Positions 1 through 12,509 are shown, counted from the stretch's first letter. The stretch is 64,000 bases of DNA from Lasiosphaeris hirsuta (GCA_030549175.1 JAUKUA010000006.1:2356001-2420000), one strand, 5' to 3'. The notes: a model not told the origin generated them from the letters alone. Program-made: numbers and translations.

Positions 1-976
1 CCATATTTCCCCTTGTATTTCCCCAAAAAACGAACACCAAGAAAAACAGAGAAAGAAATGTCGATCGATCCCCAGACCAACAGAATGGACGGATACCGTT
101 ATACTCCTTTCCCCTCTTCCGTAACGCTGCCAAAAACACGCACACCCCAAAAGACAACAAGACTGAGATTTCCCCCAAGCTGGGCTGCAACAAAAAGAAA
201 GAAAACGACAAAGTAGAACAGAAGAGCGGACAAGCCTGTAGAGACTTTGTCAGGAAATCCTCTGGGTACAGACCACACACCACGCAACACACACGCACAC
301 GCAAATACACACAACTCTGCTCCAGGGACCCAGGCCATGCCGCCCAGTGGCTTGCTGTCCGGCCCGTCTCCAACACTGCTGCTTGCTCCTGCCCCTTGCT
401 CCTCTTTTTTTCTTTTTGGTCCTCTCTCCTCCCTCGTCTCCGCTCTCGTCCCGTCTCCACTGCTGTACCCTCTATCTCTAACTCGCCACCCCGATTGCTT
501 CTACTGGACCCTCGCAGCCTAAGATGACGTGCGTCCTGTGCTGTTCCTGCTGTGGCTTCAAAGAAGGAGGAAAGGGGGGTAGGGGTAGGGGGCGAAAGAA
601 TTCTGCTGCTCTGCTTCAACTCTGATAGAACAGAAAACTAAAGCGGGAAAAAAGTCAGTTCGTCATCTTTCTCGTCTTCCCCTCTTTTCCTCTCTCCTAG
701 TCTCGCGACCCAATTCATCCCCAATTTCTCACCATCCCTCCTGCCCAACACCCCTGTCTCTCCCCTGAAAACCACGATGCCGGGTATGTATGTACGGAAG
801 TATGTGTGTGCGTACCGAGAATACTCTTTTTCAGCTCGGGCTTCTCTCAAGCCGAGCCCCAGGGCTCAGGGGCACCTCCCCTCTCCCCTCCACCTCCCTC
901 CCACACCCCTGCTCCTCATCCGCCCCGATGGCCCGTCGCCCAACGCACACAGCAGCCAACGGGCGGCGGAGCCGTC
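1..976. other. No gene recognised; window edge and downstream flank of the 977-1309 gene
   Basis: Only short chance reading frames occur here. The sequence is C/T-rich on the plus strand (roughly 380-480 and 660-760), as in untranslated or promoter DNA. The last part is probably the 3' untranslated region of the minus-strand gene that ends at 977. Confidence 0.5.
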
Positions 977-1309
977 CTATGCGATACTCCGCTGCTTCTC
1001 TTGGTGGCTGCGCCAGAGATCCGAAATCTGGACATTGATGTCGGTAATGTCCTGTTGCGTCTTCTCGATTGTCGCCCGGCGGTTCCCTTCCCGCTGCCAC
1101 CGCTGGATATCTTCGCACATTTTGCGAACTCTGCGATCCTTTTTCGTTATCTGGTCGCATATCTTGCATTGCCCTGGTTGATATGACGTATCGTAAACCA
1201 ACTTCAAGCCGCAAGTCTCCCCAGTGCGGTACTCCTTGTTGCACTGCTGGCGGAAGTTCCCCCATTTCCAGTATCCGCAGTTCCAGCGAGTCTGCTCGAA
1301 GTAGCACAT
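977..1309 (-). CDS. Small conserved Cys-rich fungal protein, function unknown
   Basis: A single-exon frame of 110 residues. It starts MCYFEQTRWNCGYWKWGNFR and has six regularly placed cysteines in the first 50 residues (about 2, 11, 23, 33, 47, 50), the last two as C-K-I-C. That spacing suggests a small zinc-binding fold. The second half (about 55-110) is charged and probably helical, with K/R/E/Q and a W-R-S-H segment near the end. I recognise this as a family of small hypothetical proteins common in Sordariomycetes; no function is known to me. No signal peptide or membrane segment is visible. The upstream DNA, which contains a CA repeat, would be its promoter or 5' untranslated region. Confidence 0.8.
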   Translation of the reverse strand: MCYFEQTRWNCGYWKWGNFRQQCNKEYRTGETCGLKLVYDTSYQPGQCKICDQITKKDRRVRKMCEDIQRWQREGNRRATIEKTQQDITDINVQISDLWRSHQEKQRSIA

Positions 1310-1609
1310 GGTGTGTGGTTCTTCGTCTTCTTCTGCCTAACTGCCTAGTGTTGTCGAGATACGGCGAGTGGGCTCGTGAGGTGGGGAGAAGTAAAAGAAA
1401 AGTGTCGCGGCTTTCTTCGGTTTCTTCTTTGGGTGCCGCGTCCGATGTAGTCTGACACCGATAACTCGCAGTTAGCACAAGGTCCTCGGCTGTTCTTCCT
1501 ACTTTCGACCGATAGGGTGGCGACCACCTGCAAACCCGGGGTGCCACGGCAGTCCTGTAGGGGAGAAGAAGGGGTTTCGAATGTAGACAACTCACCCACA
1601 CTGCAGACG

Positions 1610-1667
1610 CACACGCGCGCACACACACACACGCACACACACACGCACACACACACACACACACACA
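1610..1667. repeat. Interrupted (CA)n microsatellite
   Basis: An almost pure CA dinucleotide tract with a few CG interruptions, followed by a short CG run. It lies about 300 bases upstream of the start codon of the minus-strand gene at 977-1309, so it would be GT-rich in that gene's promoter or leader. Confidence 0.9.
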
Positions 1668-4600
1668 GAAACGCGCGCGCGGAGAGAGGGAGATGAATAG
1701 AAGAGACGGAAGAGAGGCAATTGAGAGGTCCGCGCCTGTTGCTGCTCAGAGTCTTGGGTGTCTGTCGTCCGATGTCGCGGGTTGCGATGAAGAGGTAGGG
1801 TTGTGTGGTTTTCTTGCCGTTTTTGCACTGGCGTGTCGACGCAATTGAGGCCGTGACGTAGAGAGGTCCGGTATCCGATGATATTGCCGTTGATGAGGAG
1901 CAGAGAGGAAGCACTTTCGGCATCAACCCACAAGGGGGCGTCAGGTTCATACTTATACTTCCATGTGCCCTTTTCTTCTTTTGCCTTCCAGCGGGCGGAA
2001 GACCGTTCCCCCTTCCGGGTCGCGTCGACCACGACAGCGACGCATCAAGCGGTGTCAGGTAGGGATGTGTGTATGTGCGAGGCTTTCCGCCGTTACTTTT
2101 TTCTTCAGTACGTCGTAGGCGACGGCCACCTGGCTGGCCTGGGTCCCTTCGCCCTTCCCACCCCCAGTCGGGCCTCTCCCCCCGGTCTCATCATCATTTA
2201 CCGTCACCATCACACGTCGAAAAAGAGGGAGTGCCCGTTCGGTCTGGGGGTGTGTGTGCGATGCCACCCATGCCCTGCCGAACAAATTAGCCCGATTCCT
2301 GTCCCGCGCAGGTCCCTCCGAGTGGAGTGGCCTCCATAGGAGCCACGTTGTTCATGGCTCATTTACCACCATCTTTTTGCACACGCCATCCCCACCACGC
2401 CATGAACTCTTGCTCGGCTTGGGCAAGTTGCGGTGGCCAAACCTGGGACCATCTATTGGCAACGAGGGGGGGAGGCAAACATGGTGGGTTGTCCCAATTT
2501 CAATTGTCTGCCATTGGCCCGAGTCGTGCTAACCGTTGTTCACAGAGGAGGCTTTCTCGACCTCTTTGCCCCCCCTTCTGCTTCCGCGTGGTACTTCCAT
2601 GCATACACGCGGACCCCTGTCGCTGGTCATGTTATTGCGACCTGGGCGGGAAGGGGGACTACAACCCAACGTGAGCGCACGGGGGTTAGGGAGGAAGGGA
2701 GGGGGAAGGGGGAGGGGGGGGAAAATAAGACCCCTGTTGTCTTTGTTGTTGTGATTCTGGTGTCTTGCACCCCACCATCTGGCGCCCCGCCGGCCCTTGC
2801 GTGGTCCATGGAGAAGGATCTTCCCGTTTCCAGCTCGCGGCCGCCATCAAGGGGCCTCTTCCGGGTCGGCCCACATGGCGACAAGTGTTCGGCTAGCGTG
2901 GGGTCGAGCTGGCCGCGACCAGGGCAGGGGACTTAGGGGCCAAGGCCAAGGGCCGCTGCCGCCACAAAAGCAGAAACAATTCTTTTTCTTTAGCCTCCTT
3001 GTCCATCATACGGCCCGGGCGTGCCCCGAGATGCCTCAGTCAACTTTCCGACTGGGTACTCGCCCGGGGTCTCTTGGCAGCACGAGATTTGCTAGTTGCG
3101 CTTCGAACTGAACCACGCTGGCCTGCGAACATCTTCGGACTCGAGCTGTCAGCGCCATGCTTCTCGCACAGCGCCGGCCACTGTCGAGCGAAGCAAACAC
3201 GCGCATGCGTGTCTGGCTAGATACAGTCTGGAACTGTCGGGACGGCCCCGTTGATTTGGTACTGGTTTCCTGGGAGTGCATGCTCGGCAGCCTCTCTTTT
3301 CCCTCATGTGGCTCTGATTGGGCCGTAGCTGTGCTACTGCGAGCTGGCCCTAAAGAGCGTGAGCCACTCGGAATAGAGGCCCCCCAACTATAATCACCGT
3401 GGTCGGAACACTTCAGCGTGCAGCCAAGCTCGGTCACTGTACTCTTCGAGCAAGCACCGTCGCCCACTACAACGACTAGTTGCTCGCTGGGAGTGGTGTG
3501 TGTGAAGGCTCAGGTGCCTGAGTGTGACCTGAAGGTTAGATGTGACAGCAGGACAGCAGCTAATCGTGGCACGCATAGATTGCTCTCTCCCCATAAGGCT
3601 CGATTTAGCTTGCCGCGGGTCTCTTGTCAGTCACAAATTTCGAGCCTGGTCCCGCCACCCTTGTCCCCTACATCGATGACCAGCAAGCCCTGACCTGGCG
3701 TCACTGCCCTTGCGGCCTCTACTGCGACCACGCTCAGTGCCTTGATAGGGGCAAGGGCGGGCCAAGCTCCTAGGTAGCGCGCCCTAGGTATCGCACGCGC
3801 GCAGGACGCTGCTCTCACATGAACTGCCGTCCGTTGCCCCAACAAGTTGGCCCCGCCGCCCCGCCGTTCCATGGTTTAGCCATACCATCCCGACAGCAAA
3901 ACGAGATCTTCGAGACTTGCCGCCAGCTTTGACAGCGGGTGGTTGGGGATCCGAGGGTGCGACGTGGCGAGCCTTGACTAGCTCGTCTTCATAAGACCAC
4001 TCTGTGTCTTCTCCCCCTCCCTCTGGGTTACGGTGGGATATTGTATCGGTGAGCTCAGGTTGCATGTGTTAGCTGAGAATCCTATGTCCCGGCTACCTGT
4101 AGGAAGCGGCTCAACCACCCAGCCGCTCCAGATGATGCGCCGTGGCAGACGTCTTTTCTACATGGTCTGAGTTAGGTCGGGCGTACATGAGGGGCTTTGA
4201 CGGCAATGCCATGCCGACATGTATGAGCGGGCCTGCCTCGGCCACCATGGTCCGCGCGGGCACGAGGTCTATAGAGGTGTGGCCGGGGTCCATGACACAC
4301 CCGATCGTGTATCAAATGCAAATCAGTGGCATCGGTGGTGGGAAATACCAGCAGACAAGGGGGTCTCGGAGGAGGCGTACGCAAGTAATTCGACTCCCTG
4401 GTCGAACCATGGTTCAGGCTGTTGTGGCCTCCCCCTTGGCCATGGACGGAACGGAATGGGACGTTGATTAGGCTTGATTGAGTGACCTGGTCGGCCGACA
4501 ATGGGGGCGGTGACTTACACTTCACCTTGCTTCCTGTGGGGTGATACGGGGGCATGATGATCCCAAACTACTGCGGCCTGGGAAGATATAGGCTGCGCAG

Positions 4601-7600
4601 GGCAATATCCGGGCGACGCTTCCGGGCGTGCCGCGCTTCGTTGTCCAACTATGTGCGTCAAGCTGGGGTCAGATCAGAGGCCACGGCTTGCGAAGAGGGT
4701 GCCTTACGCGCGCCATCATGGGACCCAGATCCCCTTTTGCCGTCGATACACAGAGTGGTTGAAGAAGGATGATGGTCCAAGCGAGGCCTGGACTGGCGAA
4801 CCCTGCATAGGGGGGAGGAGGGAATGAGCCGAGAAAGGTGAGAACAGGGAGGGCGGTGCTGAGTTGTTCACCTGCCCACTTGAGCCGAACCCGTTTATCT
4901 TGGCTAAGACCGTTTGAGCCATAAGGGCGCGGTGCCGTCGGCAAGGCAGGTTTGAAAAAAAGAAAACGGAGAATTATAAGAGGTTCTGCGAGGAATCAAT
5001 GTTGTTGCGGCCGCCTCCTGGCCGGCCTGGTGGGGTCGAAGGCGAGTGGCGGAGGCGAGGTAAACACGGCCGTGTGAGGCGGCCCGCCAGGTGGTGTTGT
5101 TGTGGTCACCATTTGGAGGGCTTAAGCGCTTCTTCCTCGTTTAGACGACCTTCCGCGCGACGGCCATGTTTTTCTAGCGGGCCAATCTACGACCCGAAAA
5201 ATCGCCCGGGTTGATCAAGGAGCGGGCCGTTCCCTTGAGCGTGGGGATTCCTTGCCAACGATGTTTTGCGTGATTATCCCATGTCTTCTTCCTGCTCGAT
5301 CGACGAGCCTAGGACGGTGGACGTACCGGCCATTTTGCGCCGGATGAAACGACGCCACAGTGCCCTGCTGATTTCTTTTCTCTCGATTGCTCTAGATCGG
5401 AGAGACACGCAGATATGCGGAGAGGCTGGAACATTTCCGAAGCCTTGGAGCTGCTCGCGAATCATGTGTCGGGAACCTGCTGCAAATTGACCCCTCCTGC
5501 GCTGACTGGACGAGGCTTGGTGACCACGGATTGATTTCTGGCTAATGGGGTATCATGGAAGCACTCCAAAGTCTTCTAGAACACACACGAGATTGGCCAA
5601 TTGTGGGCGGCTTCGTAGATTGTAACAGGCTGGCCTCGAGCGTTGCCGGCCTTGTGCCCTAGCAGTCGGCCGAAGAGGTGTCTTGAAGTGAACGTGTAAG
5701 TCGTCGTCTGGGTACCAAGGTACGGTCCCAGCCGCAGTTTGCACTAGTTCGATGAGGCGGCCTAAAGCGATCGAGTCAGAGTCAGAAGCAGGGATCCGAC
5801 GGGTCACTTCTCGGGAACGGCGGGTGACGAAGGGACGTGTCTGGGAACAGCCTCAACGGATCCTGTTACCACTCTCTATTGGCTGGCCCTAATTGGGGGG
5901 TGTGGACGAGGGGTAGAGATATGGAGAGGGAGGGAGGGTAACCGGGCGGGCCCCCAATATCCGGCCCGACACCACAACAACCCACCGACAGACACTTCGC
6001 AGCCTGGCTGACATCTCATGAAGCTTTTTTTGTCTCGACTTCTCTGACCTTCGTTCTCTCCCCGAGCGGCGGTCGTCATGGACCAGTTCATCGGGGAGAA
6101 TCGTGGCATATGCAGTCGGGCAGGCCCGGCCCCTCCTTTGTTTTGGTCGCATTTGTTGCTTCGAGGCTGGGCTGCAGGCGGCTGTACGACATTTTGCAAA
6201 GCGACTTTTTTTATATCACGGATGCCGTATGACTATGGCGTCGGAAGCTTTTCTTGTACGATCTCTCTCGCCTTACATGCGCAGACAAATGCAGTGAGTG
6301 CATCGAAAGCAGGTGCAGGTGCAGCTGGCCCGGCCGATTGTGCGGAGAGCTTTGGGGGTACCGGTAACAGAACTGGTATTCGCATGCCATATTTCTTGTT
6401 TGATCTAGAACCTGCGAAGAGACGTGGTAGGCACGTTGAGCTGGCCATGGCAACAATGCATACGGCAGGCCTGTTGAGCGCATCTATCGCACGATGAGGA
6501 CACCGGGAAACGTCGAGAAGGTGATGTAGCCGCGCGGATGAAGGTTGAGCGGAGAGCGAACTGCGGCACGGGTACCTGACTATCCAGGTGCTCTGGATAG
6601 AGGGTAACGGCGCCCTTGACCGGTATCGTCTTCGCAGAGCCAATGGATTTGGGCCCCCCAGACTCTTTGAAATTTCTGTGTTCCGTGTGGTGGTCACCGG
6701 CGCCCTCAGGCCCGAACAGGCAAGACGGGGAGAGAGTGATAAGCTGGCGATGGCCGCATCGCCAGAGGCCAACCCCACCAAACACGTCACGAACTGCGAT
6801 CAGACCGGCGTCGTTGAAGTAAGTTTTGCAGGAGATCCGAGCTTTGCTGGCATAGCATACGGCAGATCGGAGAGGCGTCGGGCGCCAATTGAGCGATGAT
6901 CATGAGAATTACCTGGTCGTGTTGCTGGTAATCAGTTGGGAATGTGAGATATGACGAAAACTCACTATCGTAGCAGCGGTAGTAGCGCACTTGGCGGTTC
7001 CCCACGGAGCTGTTCGACATCAATCACGGCATCAGGAAATGGGGGAGCTGCCGCTCTGCCCCTCACCCCTCTTGGTGCCCCTGTGCCTTGTGAGATGGGT
7101 GGTCTCACAGCGTCGTTCGCTGTGCTGTCGGGGCCCCGAGGCCCGCAGCGAACCCTGGCTATCCGTCCGCCCTGGGCCGGTGGGAGGAGAACTGCACACC
7201 CCCTGCAGGGCCTGGCGCGCGTCCAGAAGCCAGAGGTGACAAGAGACGGGCAGACATGTCCAGAGCCGTGGACGGACTGGTGGGCTCGGTGAAACCTGCT
7301 TCTGCTGCCGCTGCTGCGCTGGAGGCATCCAAAGACCGTCTGAAACTAGGGCTGGCTCTGTTTCTGCCGCCGTACGCAGTAACCCATTTCCGCTCGTCAA
7401 GCGTGCAGCAAAACGCAGAAAGACGCAGAGCATCTGGAAGTGCAGATTTGCAGCACAGACCGGCGTCGTGCGGCGTTTGTAGGAACGAATGGAGAAGATG
7501 CCCAGACAGGTGGGCAGTGAGTTGGATTGGCAGTTGACAAGTGACAGTGACAGAGAAGCTTAGATCTTGAATCCCCCAAGACCCGCGCTGTTGTTATCGC

Positions 7601-8529
7601 TGCTTATCGCTGCTCAATGCCGGCAAGATCAAGCGAGCTAGGGCCGGGACTGGACAGGCACCTTCCATGTTCTCACCCTTCCTAGGTTTAGCGGTTTTAG
7701 CTGGCTACGCGGTAGAAACGGTGAAACGCGAGCGGGAGCGCCAAGCGGCAAACGTTAAACGGCCGAAAGCGCCAAGCTTCGGACACGAGGGGAGAGGAGA
7801 GGGACCCCGGCGAGTGCGCCGGTAATAGTGACGGCGGCGAGGGCGGCGAGGCATAACAGCGTTGATAATTCCCATTGCGGACTGGTATTGATGATGTGTA
7901 CAACGCGATGTTTCCCAGGGGCCAAAAGGCGATGCATGACGGACAGAGAGCCAGTCCTTGCAGTGCCTTGCCGTTTTCCCCTCTTGCCCCATGGCTCCAG
8001 GCCCCCCTGCCCCAAATACCCCAGGTACCGAAGGTACCATCCCCGCCATCGCTCCAGGTCCATTCTGCCCCTCTGCCCCTCTGTGCCACTAGCGCTGCCC
8101 CTCCGCCCCTCCAGTCTGTCCGCATTCCCCTCTGTGGGACCGCGGGGCTGTATCGCTTGCTTGCCTCAGGTGTCAGAGCAGGTGGCTGCCAACGTCACCT
8201 GGCATCCCACCAGCCTCTGGCGGGTGTGACGACTCGCGTCGCACGTCGCACATCTCGACCTCCATCGCATCATCGCAAGGTGGGCACGCACCGTGCAGCA
8301 CCTCTCGTTAGTGACAGTGTTGAACGCAGAACACGCAGAACACGCCGCGCAGAATGCACTGCGCAAGCCAGCGAATGCCCTGCCGTTTTCCGTCTTTCCT
8401 TGGAATGTATTCTTGATTGCCTTATCACTAGCCTGACCTAGATCCAATATACCAGTCATCACGGACCAAACACTTGTCGCAGCTGCAAGCAAGGATCCAA
8501 CATCCGCATCCCGCTGCCTGCCCCGGCCT

Positions 8530-8562
8530 TGTCTGGACACTAGACACTGGACACTGGACTCT
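8530..8562. repeat. Short degenerate TGGACACT tandem repeat
   Basis: Four imperfect copies of a 7-8 nt unit (GGACACT / AGACACT / GGACACT / GGACTCT) stand in tandem within otherwise non-coding DNA. Confidence 0.6.
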
Positions 8563-9308
8563 GGCCTGGGCTGCCTGGGCTGTCCTACCTTGACCGAGAC
8601 GCCGACCTCGATCCTCACCTTGAGCACCGGCGCCATCTCTGCAGACATTTCGACCTAGACCAGAAGACAAGACCCCGAAGCCAGCCAGCTCGCCAGCCAC
8701 CAACCAGCCTCTCGCTCCCGCTCGCCGACCACCACGGCGGCCACCTCCAGGACTTGATCGCGCGTTTCTGGCTTAACCCATTCCCGTTTAGCCACACCGA
8801 GAGCCATCATCGAAACGTTGACGGCTTCCTCTCTTCGGCCTGCTTGCCTGCTTGCCTGCCCTGCTGCCCTGCCGGCAGAATCTGCGCCATCCGCGATTGG
8901 CAACGCAGCCACGCCAACATTACAAGACCTGCAAGAGCAAGGGCAGACAGAGACAGACAGCCGACCAGCGTCTTGCGTCTGCGACTGCACCTGCAACGGA
9001 TGCCCTGTCCTGCTCTGCGTGCTGCGGACCCGACAGTCAGTGTCAGCTTGCCACTTTCTGCTCCTGCGTCGGTGCCAACCCTCTCCTTTCTCGACGTCCT
9101 GGAAGGCGCTGAGGGCGAGCTAGCCAGACCTGTCAGCGCACATACATACGGTGCATCGCATCGTCAGAGGTGCCAGGGCGGTCCCGGGATTGAGACACCC
9201 AGGAGAGAAACGACTTTCTAACCATCGTAATCGTGAACCACAGGGCCCGTCGCATTGCCAGATCATCTAGCACAGGACGATCACCCACGCGGGTCGCCAC
9301 ATTGAGTA

Positions 9309-10918
9309 ATGGAGATGTCTCGTGCTCCCGCCCCAGCGGTCTCCGCTCCTTTACCGCCACCACCAAGTCTGAGCCCGCATGTTCGTGAGAGCCACGACCG
9401 TCCAGATGAGGCAGTTCCAGACTCTGTTCTGACGGTCCAGCTCGCCAGCAAAACCAGCCACCTCACGCTATCGACGTCCGGAGGCAATGCCGAAGGGTCT
9501 ACAGCCAACACTGCCGGCAACATTCCCTGTGCGATCCAGCTGCCCAACACCCTCATCTGTCCTCCGAAAATGACCCCGATCGTGACCCTGACAGACGATG
9601 CCCAATTCTGTTCAAAAATAGCACAAACCAGAAGAACCGAAGAGTGGCAAGTTTCGACTAGGAGTACGCCCATGGAGGAGGTGTCTGCGCCCACTATAGA
9701 GTTGGGTATGCCGTCTATGTGCTGGTCTAGTCCACGGGCAGCGGGAGTACACGGTGATGCCCCGACCCCAGTCGATAAGTCCGGGGTTGGCAGCATGGCC
9801 GTGGCCGTTGGACAGCATACAGCTCCCGCCAAGCAGTTGTTGGACCTACCAAACGAGGTGCTGCTCCAGATTCTGAGTAATTTGGAGGTCTGTGATCTGT
9901 TGGCGACCTCTAGGGTGCGTTCATTTCCACATCATCCTCAATCCCCGTCCAGTGCTAGTGTCCAATCCTATCGGTGTGAGTTGTCAGCATCATCCATCCC
10001 CATAGCTGCTGCTGTTATTGGAGTTAGGAAAGTTTCTCTGCAGCAGGCAGGGACTATCCCCTTTGGCTGGTATCAAAGCCGAGAGAGACTGAGTTAGTTG
10101 GTGGGCAGAGAGTTTCCAACCTGCTCCTGATCGCCTGCACCCCGTACTACCGCTCTTACCGCATCACCACTCCCTCATCTTCCACCCTCACACTGTATCC
10201 CGTAGCCCCTATCCACAGCTAGGCCGCCTCCCGAGTGGCACCACACGTCCAAACGACACCAACACACCCCTATCACACAGCAACAAGATTGTACTCAGGC
10301 TCCCATCCCCCAAGAAACCGTCACTAACCCTATCCGTCGTACCAGACATCCCACCACCTCCGCAACCTCGCCGTCTCCCCGATCCTACACCGCCGCCGCC
10401 TCCGCCGCACCCGGTCCCTCCTCCCGGCCCAGCTCAGCTCGCCATGGCGGCCATCCCTGGCCGACCTGATGCGGCGGCACATCTTCCTGACCAAGACCAC
10501 GGTCGTCTCGCGCCAGCTCGCGCGCAGCCTCGTGGCCATCCGGCTGGCGCGGCGGCTGGCCGCGCGGCCGTCTCCCGAGGTACTGGTCGAGCGGTGCGTC
10601 CTGCCGGCCGAGTGCGTCCCCTACCCGTACCGCGGTGGTTACCACGCCGGGGCGGCGGCGGGCGAGGGGTCCACCGCTGGGGCCGCCATCCCCGTAGCGC
10701 CGGCGCTCGTAGCAAAGAGGCGGGCGATTGAACGGGAGCGGGTCAAGGACGGGCTGAGGCGGTGGGTGGGCTCAGTGTGGAGGGGAGAGGTGCGCAGTCG
10801 GGAGGAGGGCGTGAGGCGGTGGGAGGAACGGGTCGGTGTTGGGCGGGTGTGGCGCCTGAGGAGGTTTTGGGAGACGCTTGGGAATGGAGGCGGGCAGGGC
10901 CAGGGAGGGGGGAGGTAA
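9309..10918 (+). CDS. F-box domain protein
   Basis: A two-exon model: 9309-9914 and 10346-10918, with a 431-nt intron (GTGCGT donor, CAG acceptor), giving 392 residues. The first about 175 residues are Ser/Thr/Pro-rich and probably disordered. An F-box follows and spans the intron: L-L-D-L-P-N-E-V-L-L-Q-I-L-S-N-L at about 178, continuing after splicing into T-S-H-H-L-R-N-L-A-V-S-P-I-L. The splice restores the F-box exactly, which supports the model. The C-terminal half is Arg-rich with no domain I recognise. F-box proteins normally act as substrate receptors of SCF ubiquitin ligases through Skp1; the substrate is unknown here. A second ATG two codons downstream is equally possible as the start. 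Confidence 0.8.
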
Positions 10919-11342
10919 GGTGAGGCTGGTGTGTTGCCTTTGATGTCTTTTATGTGGGTGTTTCTGTGACTGATGAGTTATTGATGACGGATGTGGTGGT
11001 GTTATTCGGTGTTACTATTTTGCTATTATGTACGGTAGTAGCCTGTGTCTGCTGTATCATCCACTGTCTTTGTATCATACTGGAGCATGGTGGTGGTGGT
11101 GGTTAATGGGTTTGGGGAAGCATACAAGTGATGTAGACGGAGGATGTTGGAAAAGTTTGACCTTTTCACAACTACCAATTTGCGCGGCATCTTTGTCGTT
11201 GTGTTGCTGGTGTAACAGTACTGTACAGATTTGGTCTACAAGCGATCTCCAGCCAACATCATGCATAGACAAATCGCCATTCTCAAGGCCTCTTTCCGGC
11301 TGAGACCGGGAAACTCTCAAGTGGATTGTATGGTGCGAAGCT
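10919..11342. other. Convergent intergenic region
   Basis: This lies between the ends of the plus-strand F-box gene and the minus-strand zinc-finger gene. It contains a short GGT repeat (about 11088-11104). I see no gene; it should hold both 3' untranslated regions. Confidence 0.6.
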
Positions 11343-12509
11343 TCATGCCCGAAACCTAAAACCAACCCAGTCATCTTCAGTTTCTTCATCATCGTCCTCG
11401 TCGTCTTCGAGCGCTCCCAATGCGGCGTTCTCCTTGCCTAGTATAACCGTCTTGATGGTTTTGGGGTTGCTGGCAACCCCAGCTGCGCCGGACGAGCCAC
11501 CCTCGCCACTGCGCTGTAACCTTAATGCCTCCCGCCTCTCCCTCAGTTTCCGTGCGCGCGCCTCGAGATCCTCCATAATCTCAAACTCGGTTTCCAGCGC
11601 TCGCGTAGCATCCTCGCGCTCGTCCTCAATCTGAATGTCTACGAGGGCGCGTCGTTTCTCCTGCTCTTCTTCCTGTGATTTGGCGGCCACTTCAGCGGCT
11701 GACATTGCTGGCGCAGATATGACAGCATCGCTGCTTGCGAAGCCGGCAATTACTGGGGGTTTGGTACTGGCAGCTGCTGTCCCATGTACAAGGTCGGCTT
11801 CAAATGCTGCCCATAACTCGTCGACTGGTGCCGAGGACCCTGCGTCTGCGGGTTGTTGTGCGGGCACACTTTTCTGATGGGGTAAGTGTGCGGCGCCCGC
11901 ATCTTGTGGTATCAATGGTGACCTTCCCACGGGGGCTGTTTTGGGTGTTGTTGCTGAGGACGTGCCACTTGTGCTATTCGAGAAGCTCCCTCCGTCGCGT
12001 GGCGCGACTGGCGTTGCCGGTCTTGACGGAATCTGCATCTCCACACCGATGGTGGGCGTACTTGATTGCCGGCGCAGGAATGGCGGCGTTAAAGGTTTGA
12101 TGCCATTGTCTGTCTTGGCTTCGTCCCTCTTCCCTTGATCTTCAAGCGTCATGTCTGGCCTGCTGCGCTTTTTGCGTACGGCGTCTTCGTCTTGGGATTG
12201 GTCCGCCATTTCCTCGTCTTCGTCGAGCTTGCGCTTGTTGGATTGCTCGCCATCGCCATTCCTATCCTCTTCCCCAGTCCCATTCCCATTTCCATGGCTG
12301 CTTGCTGCCGCCACTTGCTTTAGCTGCAGGGCGTGTAACCTTTGCCGGTGGCCGGCAGCACGGATGTGAGTGTTCCAGAGGGATTCTGTCTTGATATGCT
12401 CATGGCAGACGACGCACAGCAGCTTTCCGGCATCTGAATAGGCGGCGTGTTGGTGGGTGATCCTGCGCGCGTCGCGTTGCTGGCGCAGAAGAGCGCGAAC
12501 GTCGGCCAT
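11343..12509 (-). CDS. C2H2 zinc-finger, coiled-coil protein of the ZNF830/CCDC16 type
   Basis: A single exon encoding 388 residues. A U1-like C2H2 finger lies at about 32-54: C-V-V-C-H-E-H-I-K ... W-N-T-H-I-R-A-A-G-H. A long low-complexity stretch rich in Lys, Asp, Ser, Thr and Pro follows (about 70-230), with basic clusters (NKRKLDE, RKKRSRP) that could be nuclear signals. An acidic/basic coiled coil lies at about 275-345. The extreme C-terminus has a Glu/Asp run followed by D-W-V-G-F-R-F-R-A. This order matches ZNF830/CCDC16, a splicing-associated nuclear factor in animals; the fungal role is inferred. The gene is divergent from MED7 across a shared 608-nt region. Confidence 0.85.
   Translation of the reverse strand: MADVRALLRQQRDARRITHQHAAYSDAGKLLCVVCHEHIKTESLWNTHIRAAGHRQRLHALQLKQVAAASSHGNGNGTGEEDRNGDGEQSNKRKLDEDEEMADQSQDEDAVRKKRSRPDMTLEDQGKRDEAKTDNGIKPLTPPFLRRQSSTPTIGVEMQIPSRPATPVAPRDGGSFSNSTSGTSSATTPKTAPVGRSPLIPQDAGAAHLPHQKSVPAQQPADAGSSAPVDELWAAFEADLVHGTAAASTKPPVIAGFASSDAVISAPAMSAAEVAAKSQEEEQEKRRALVDIQIEDEREDATRALETEFEIMEDLEARARKLRERREALRLQRSGEGGSSGAAGVASNPKTIKTVILGKENAALGALEDDEDDDEETEDDWVGFRFRA

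Larger units (their letters stand above)
1310..9308. other. About 8 kb without a supportable gene
   Basis: The many open frames here are short, overlap on both strands and show no recognisable domain. They look like chance frames of GC-rich DNA. Visible features are the CA microsatellite near 1610-1667, G/C-rich homopurine runs near 2690-2730, short TGGACACT-type repeats near 8530-8562 and GCCTGCTT-type repeats near 8838-8875. A very long promoter or leader, or an unannotated long non-coding RNA, could lie here, but nothing in the sequence proves it. Confidence 0.5.

Noticed and set aside
777..1664. Long minus-strand frame (about 277 codons) overlapping the small Cys-rich gene, ending in Val/Cys dipeptides
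   Set aside because: Its N-terminal part is just the translated CA repeat and the rest overlaps a better-supported frame; no motif is present.
1592..2032. Minus-strand frame upstream of the Cys-rich gene with a protein-like stretch (K-G-T-W-K-Y-K-Y)
   Set aside because: It runs into the CA repeat and no splice site joins it convincingly to the conserved gene.
7875..8441. Plus-strand frame of 188 codons in the gene-free region
   Set aside because: The opposite strand is equally open, composition is Arg/Ser/Pro-biased as in random GC-rich DNA, and no domain is visible.
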